Origin: Bacteroidales bacterium
Lineage (GTDB): Bacteria; Bacteroidota; Bacteroidia; Bacteroidales; VadinHA17
Reading direction: 5' to 3'
DNA: 6,182 nucleotides
Assembly: GCA_012514255.1 (NCBI GenBank)
Contig: JAAZAP010000225.1
Coordinates: 1-6,182 of the forward strand
The position numbers and the translations under genes were made by a program. The notes under the pieces are model-generated. The model did not search any database. It worked only from the letters and a program-made list of their open reading frames with translations, and was not told the DNA's origin. Below, in pieces: positions 5,255 to 6,182 of this stretch; the first letter of the stretch is position 1; the number at the start of each line of letters is the position of its first letter.

Positions 5255-6181
5255 TTACTCCTCCGCAGGTGGTTCCCCGGCGTCCTTCTTGCCACCCACC
5301 TTGAATGACAGTTCCTCCTTGCCCTTGGAGTAACCCACGCTTATGACGGCACCCTCGCTGACATCACTCTTGATTATCACCTCCGCCAGCGGGTCCTCAA
5401 GGTACTTCTGTATAGCCCGCTTGAGAGGCCTTGCACCGTACTGAACGTCAAAACCGCGGTCAGCCATGAAATCGCGTGCCTGCGGGCTGAGCTTTATCCT
5501 GTATCCCAGCGCTGAGATCCTGTCAAACAGACCCTTGAGCTCGATATCGATAATCTTGTCTATGTCCTCCCTGGTGAGCTGGTTGAACATGATCACGTCG
5601 TCAATCCTGTTCAGGAACTCGGGGGCAAAAGTTTTCTGCAGGGCTTTCTGCAGTATGCTCTTGTTCTGCTCATTCCGTGTCGTTCGCTTTGAGGAAGTCT
5701 CGAAACCAACACCTGTGCCAAACTCGGTAAGTTGGCGGGTGCCGATGTTGGAGGTCATTATGACGATCGTGTTCCGGAAGTCAACCCTGCGTCCGAGGCT
5801 GTCGGTAAGCTGACCCTCATCCAGAACCTGCAGAAGTATATGGAACACATCGGGGTGAGCCTTTTCAATCTCATCGAGCAGCACAACTGAGTAAGGTTTG
5901 CGACGCACTTTTTCAGTCAGCTGTCCCCCCTCCTCGTAACCAACGTATCCGGGAGGGGCTCCCACGAGGCGCGATACTGAGAATTTTTCCATGTATTCAC
6001 TCATGTCAACCCTTATCAGGTTGTCAGTTGAATCGAAAAGGAACTTTGCAAGAACCTTGGCCAGCTGAGTTTTACCCACCCCGGTGGGGCCAAGGAAGAT
6101 GAAGGTGCCGATAGGTTTGTTCGGATCCTTCAGTCCGGCCCTGTTGCGCTGTATAGACTTGACTATCTTTGCTATGGCTTC
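5255..6181 (-). CDS. clpC: Clp ATPase, ClpC type, C-terminal half (5' end outside the window)
   Basis: This is the second AAA+ module (D2) of a class-I Clp/Hsp100 unfoldase, 308 visible residues; the N domain and D1 lie beyond the right edge. Counting from the first visible residue, it has Walker A GPTGVGKT (31-38), Walker B VVLLDE (99-104), sensor 1 TSNIG (143-147), the arginine finger in FLNRID (R192) and sensor 2 GARPLKRAI (249-257). The loop GTGVGFETSS contains VGF (158-160, bases 5702-5710), the ClpP-docking tripeptide of ClpC; ClpB lacks this loop. It therefore should feed unfolded substrates to ClpP. The tail is charged (KGKEELSFKVGGKKDAGEPPAEE-like) and carries no further domain. The frame continues uninterrupted upstream of the GTG at 6079, so that codon is not the start. 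clpC is favoured over clpB or clpA; clpA cannot be fully excluded without the N-terminus. Confidence 0.9.
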   Translation of the reverse strand, partial: EAIAKIVKSIQRNRAGLKDPNKPIGTFIFLGPTGVGKTQLAKVLAKFLFDSTDNLIRVDMSEYMEKFSVSRLVGAPPGYVGYEEGGQLTEKVRRKPYSVVLLDEIEKAHPDVFHILLQVLDEGQLTDSLGRRVDFRNTIVIMTSNIGTRQLTEFGTGVGFETSSKRTTRNEQNKSILQKALQKTFAPEFLNRIDDVIMFNQLTREDIDKIIDIELKGLFDRISALGYRIKLSPQARDFMADRGFDVQYGARPLKRAIQKYLEDPLAEVIIKSDVSEGAVISVGYSKGKEELSFKVGGKKDAGEPPAEE

Positions 6182-6182
6182 A

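Noticed and set aside
5466..5813. 115-codon open frame on the plus strand within the Clp gene
   Set aside because: It is antisense to the strongly conserved D2 domain, has a serine- and leucine-rich composition typical of mirror frames, and matches no family I know.
6077..6079. GTG codon that could be read as the start of a 274-residue Clp protein
   Set aside because: It is the valine inside the Walker A motif GPTGVGKT; the same frame stays open upstream to the window edge with conserved Clp residues (for example NRAGLKDPNKPIGTFIFLG).

Overview
The window looks like ordinary core chromosome from a member of the Bacteroidota, probably a Bacteroidales-like lineage. Three things point there: the gene order cinA, rpmB, rpmG, DUF4295, ftsY, rimO; the DUF4295 small protein, which I know only from this phylum; and start regions mostly without Shine-Dalgarno sequences but with TAnnTTTG-type -7 boxes. 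The genus cannot be named from the sequence alone.

Layout. Bases 1-106 are AT-rich and hold no gene I can support. An HD-domain phosphohydrolase gene (107-760, minus) is divergent from cinA (833-2077, plus). The 72-bp gap between them holds two opposed -7-like boxes. After cinA, an A8/T8 inverted repeat runs directly into a promoter for a compact cluster of ribosomal proteins: rpmB (bL28), rpmG (bL33) and a 51-residue DUF4295 protein. A strong intrinsic terminator (2834-2865) closes that cluster only 23 bases before the ftsY start codon. ftsY (2889-3857) and rimO (3857-5152) overlap by one base and are surely co-transcribed. A 102-bp gap with a 13-bp tandem repeat separates rimO from a convergent Clp ATPase gene of clpC type (5255-6181, minus), of which only the C-terminal ~308 residues lie in the window.

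How the genes fit together. The centre is a ribosome and translation module: two large-subunit proteins, a lineage-specific protein thought to be ribosomal, the SRP receptor FtsY that docks translating ribosomes at the membrane, and RimO, which methylthiolates ribosomal protein uS12. CinA (pyridine-nucleotide salvage/repair) and the HD hydrolase are housekeeping nucleotide enzymes on the flank, and ClpC belongs to protein quality control.

I found no mobile element, CRISPR array, tRNA, rRNA or defence system, and no sign of an undescribed system. The points worth a second look are small: regulatory architecture, a degenerate zinc ribbon in bL33, and the tandem repeat.
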